Positions 5,173-6,724 of a stretch of 6,724 bases of DNA are shown here, one piece after another; position 1 is the stretch's first letter; every line of letters starts with the position of its first letter. The notes under the pieces are model-generated. The model was not told the origin of the DNA and did no database searches. It was given only the letters and a program-made list of their open reading frames with translations. The stretch comes from Oscillospiraceae bacterium (lineage in GTDB: Bacteria > Bacillota > Clostridia > Oscillospirales > Ruminococcaceae): positions 1 through 6,724 of the forward strand of contig JAITFV010000216.1 of assembly GCA_031281115.1 (NCBI GenBank), read 5' to 3'. The position numbers and the translations under genes are program-made.

Positions 5173-6407
5173 TGATGAACTATGAAAAAATACTGTCCGA
5201 ACGTGTAAAATCCATTCAGTTTTCGGGCATCAGGAAATTTTTCGACATTGCGGCTACTATGGAAAACGTAATCTCGCTGTCCGTGGGCGAACCGGATTTT
5301 AAAACCCCGTGGGCGATTCGCCGCAAGGCGATACTATCGCTTGAAATGGGGCATACACAATATGGCTCCAACGCGGGTATTGAAGAACTGCGAAGAGAAT
5401 GCTGCAAGTACTTGCAAAATATAATAGGCGTCAGCTACGACCCGCTTACGGAAGCGGTTGTGACTGTAGGCGGCTCGGAAGCTATTGATTTGGCAGTTCG
5501 CGCACTTGTAAACACAGGCGATGAAGTTCTTGTACCCGAGCCGAGCTTTGTGTGTTATTCGCCGATTGTGGAGCTTGCGGGTGGCACGGCAGTGCCGATT
5601 GTGACAAAAGTCGAGGACAATTTTAAGCTCACCCCCGAAGATTTAAAAGCCGTGATTACACCGAAAACAAAAGCTTTAATCCTGCCTTTCCCAAACAATC
5701 CGACAGGCGGCGTAATGCGGCGTGATGAACTCGGGGAAATCGCAAAGATTTTACGCGGTACGGATATTATGGTTATTAGCGATGAAATCTACGCCGAACT
5801 TACTTACGGCGGCGAAAGGCACGTTTCGATTGCTTCTTTTGAGGGCATGAGGGAACGTACAATTGTGATTAACGGCTTCTCTAAAGCGTTCGCCATGACA
5901 GGCTGGCGGTTAGGCTGGGTTGCGGGACCGGAGCCGGTTATTACACAGATTTTGAAAATCCACCAGTACGCAATCATGTGCAGCCCGATTACAAGCCAGT
6001 ACGCGGCGATTACCGCGCTTTCTTCGCCGGAAGTGCGCAAAGATGTGGATTACATGGTGAGCGAGTACGATATGCGGCGGCGGCTCTGCGTGAAAAGTTT
6101 TAACGATATGGGGCTTGAATGTTTCAATCCGGAGGGCGCTTTTTATGTTTTTCCGTGCATTAAATCTACCGGTTTAAGTTCTGAAGAATTTTGTGAGCGG
6201 CTTATTAAAGCCAAGCGCGTGGCTGTTGTTCCGGGGACCGCGTTCGGCGCAAGCGGCGAGGGTTTTGTTCGCGTGAGTTACGCTTATTCACTCAAACACC
6301 TGACCGACGCGCTCAAGCGGATTGAGGAGTTTTTGCGTGAGGGGTCGGTTTGTGCCTCAGAAACGAACTCGGCACAAATCCTTCTCGAGAGGAAGGAATG
6401 GTCATAA
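5172..6407 (+). CDS. Class I/II pyridoxal-phosphate aminotransferase (aspartate/alanine-type)
   Basis: PLP-dependent aminotransferase of fold type I, class I/II, cytosolic; it moves an amino group between an amino acid and a 2-oxo acid. Seen in 411 residues: SVGEPDF (37-43), YGSNAGIEELR (64-74), VGGSEAIDLA (99-108) for phosphate binding, PFPNNPTGG (172-180) with the cofactor-contacting Asn176, ISDEIY (202-207) with Asp204, GFSKAFAMTGWRLGW (235-249) with the Schiff-base Lys238, and GFVRVSY (364-370) with the carboxylate-binding Arg367. All key residues are intact. Substrate is uncertain: aspartate, alanine, aromatic and N-acetyl-diaminopimelate aminotransferases share this pattern. Initiation is probably at ATG 5172, overlapping the Lrp stop; ATG 5175 is the alternative. 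The core ends near residue 389 (RIEEFLRE), and the last 22 residues form an unusual tail over a DNA inverted repeat. The gap to ispE is 2 nt. Confidence 0.92.
   Translation: MMNYEKILSERVKSIQFSGIRKFFDIAATMENVISLSVGEPDFKTPWAIRRKAILSLEMGHTQYGSNAGIEELRRECCKYLQNIIGVSYDPLTEAVVTVGGSEAIDLAVRALVNTGDEVLVPEPSFVCYSPIVELAGGTAVPIVTKVEDNFKLTPEDLKAVITPKTKALILPFPNNPTGGVMRRDELGEIAKILRGTDIMVISDEIYAELTYGGERHVSIASFEGMRERTIVINGFSKAFAMTGWRLGWVAGPEPVITQILKIHQYAIMCSPITSQYAAITALSSPEVRKDVDYMVSEYDMRRRLCVKSFNDMGLECFNPEGAFYVFPCIKSTGLSSEEFCERLIKAKRVAVVPGTAFGASGEGFVRVSYAYSLKHLTDALKRIEEFLREGSVCASETNSAQILLERKEWS
6347..6380 (+). repeat. Inverted repeat / RNA hairpin in the aminotransferase 3' end
   Basis: TTTGTGCC (6349-6356) and GGCACAAA (6371-6378) form a perfect 8-bp stem with a 14-nt loop, extendable by a G-U and a G-C pair to 6347-6380. 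It lies in the coding region of the C-terminal tail and no T-tract follows, so it is not a standard terminator. It could affect mRNA stability or translation of the next gene. Confidence 0.6.
6379..6397 (+). promoter_or_regulatory. Small hairpin containing the ispE ribosome binding site
   Basis: TCCTTC (6379-6384) can pair with GAAGGA (6392-6397) around a 7-nt loop, burying the purine-rich ispE Shine-Dalgarno (GGAAGGA, 6391-6397). Ribosomes translating the end of the aminotransferase would open it. This predicts coupling of ispE to aminotransferase translation. Confidence 0.5.
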
Positions 6408-6409
6408 AT

Positions 6410-6724
6410 ATGAATAACCGAATAACCGTTAAAGCCTATGCTAAACTTAATTTCTTTCTTGATATATTAGGTAGGCGTGATGACGGTTATCACGAGATTT
6501 TAACAACGATGTGCCTGATTGATTTAGCTGACGATGTAGAAATCACAGTCGGCAGCGGCGACGGAATCACGGGGACTGACAGCGGGAACACAGCTTATAA
6601 AGCTGCCGAGTTGTTCCTTGAACGGCTCGGCAAAAAACGCAGTGTAAATATTAATATCACCAAGAAAATCCCGATGATGGCGGGGCTCGGCGGTTCGAGC
6701 GCGGATGCGGGGGCAGTGCTGGGG
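6410..6724 (+). CDS. ispE: 4-diphosphocytidyl-2-C-methyl-D-erythritol kinase, 3' end cut by window
   Basis: N-terminal 105 residues of IspE, the GHMP-family kinase that phosphorylates 4-diphosphocytidyl-2-C-methylerythritol with ATP in the MEP route to isoprenoid precursors. Seen: VKAYAKLNFFLDILGRRDDGYHEI (residues 7-30), the family's substrate-binding N-terminus with the invariant AK-L-N and DGYH, and the ATP-binding GHMP motif PMMAGLGGSSADAG beginning near residue 88. The reading frame remains open at the right edge. The start is ambiguous: ATG 6410 gives the usual N-terminal length and lies 12 nt after GGAAGGA, while the in-frame ATG 6398 adds four residues, overlaps the aminotransferase gene by 10 nt and has GAGAGG five bases upstream. 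I prefer 6410 on family length. It is in an operon with the upstream aminotransferase. Confidence 0.93.
   Translation, partial: MNNRITVKAYAKLNFFLDILGRRDDGYHEILTTMCLIDLADDVEITVGSGDGITGTDSGNTAYKAAELFLERLGKKRSVNINITKKIPMMAGLGGSSADAGAVLG

Overview
The window looks like chromosomal DNA of a Gram-positive, probably strictly anaerobic Firmicute of the class Clostridia. The reasons are family content (a UPF0237/UPF0210 gene pair, a HisJ-type PHP phosphoesterase, a YafY-like WYL regulator, and an Lrp/AsnC regulator joined to an aminotransferase), strong GGGAGG/AAGGAG ribosome binding sites, near-consensus SigA-type promoters and moderate GC. This is inference from gene families and signals; no database search was possible. 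I see no rRNA, tRNA, IS element, prophage or CRISPR array.

Layout. Positions 1-864 (+) hold a WYL-domain transcriptional regulator whose first residues lie outside the window. Converging on it across a short gene-free gap is a small four-helix membrane protein (1536-973, -) with a C-terminal zinc finger; it has its own perfect-consensus promoter. Upstream of it on the same strand is a two-gene unit, a UPF0237 ACT-domain protein (3266-2997) followed by a UPF0210/PFL-like protein (2988-1633). The two are separated by 8 nt, and the first gene's stop codon lies within the second gene's Shine-Dalgarno. This pair is divided from a divergent HisJ-type PHP phosphoesterase gene (3392-4204, +) by a compact promoter region. 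There, two SigA-type promoters face away from each other, overlap over their -35 boxes, and together form an imperfect 43-bp palindrome centred on 3362. The PHP transcript is predicted to be leaderless.

From about 4289 to the right edge runs a tightly packed plus-strand unit: a PsiE-like membrane protein, an Lrp/AsnC regulator, a class I/II aminotransferase (start overlapping the regulator's stop), and the beginning of ispE, the MEP-pathway CDP-ME kinase, cut by the window edge. The ispE ribosome binding site sits in a small hairpin next to a larger one inside the aminotransferase 3' end, which suggests translational coupling.

How the genes work together: the ACT/UPF0210 pair probably forms one functional unit of unknown biochemical role. 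The Lrp-like protein probably responds to an amino acid handled by the adjacent aminotransferase. ispE and psiE seem to be passengers of operon packing. I found no clearly novel multi-gene system; the most interesting signals are the symmetric divergent promoter, the leaderless PHP start, the RanBP2-like zinc finger on a bacterial membrane protein, and the hairpins at the aminotransferase-ispE junction.
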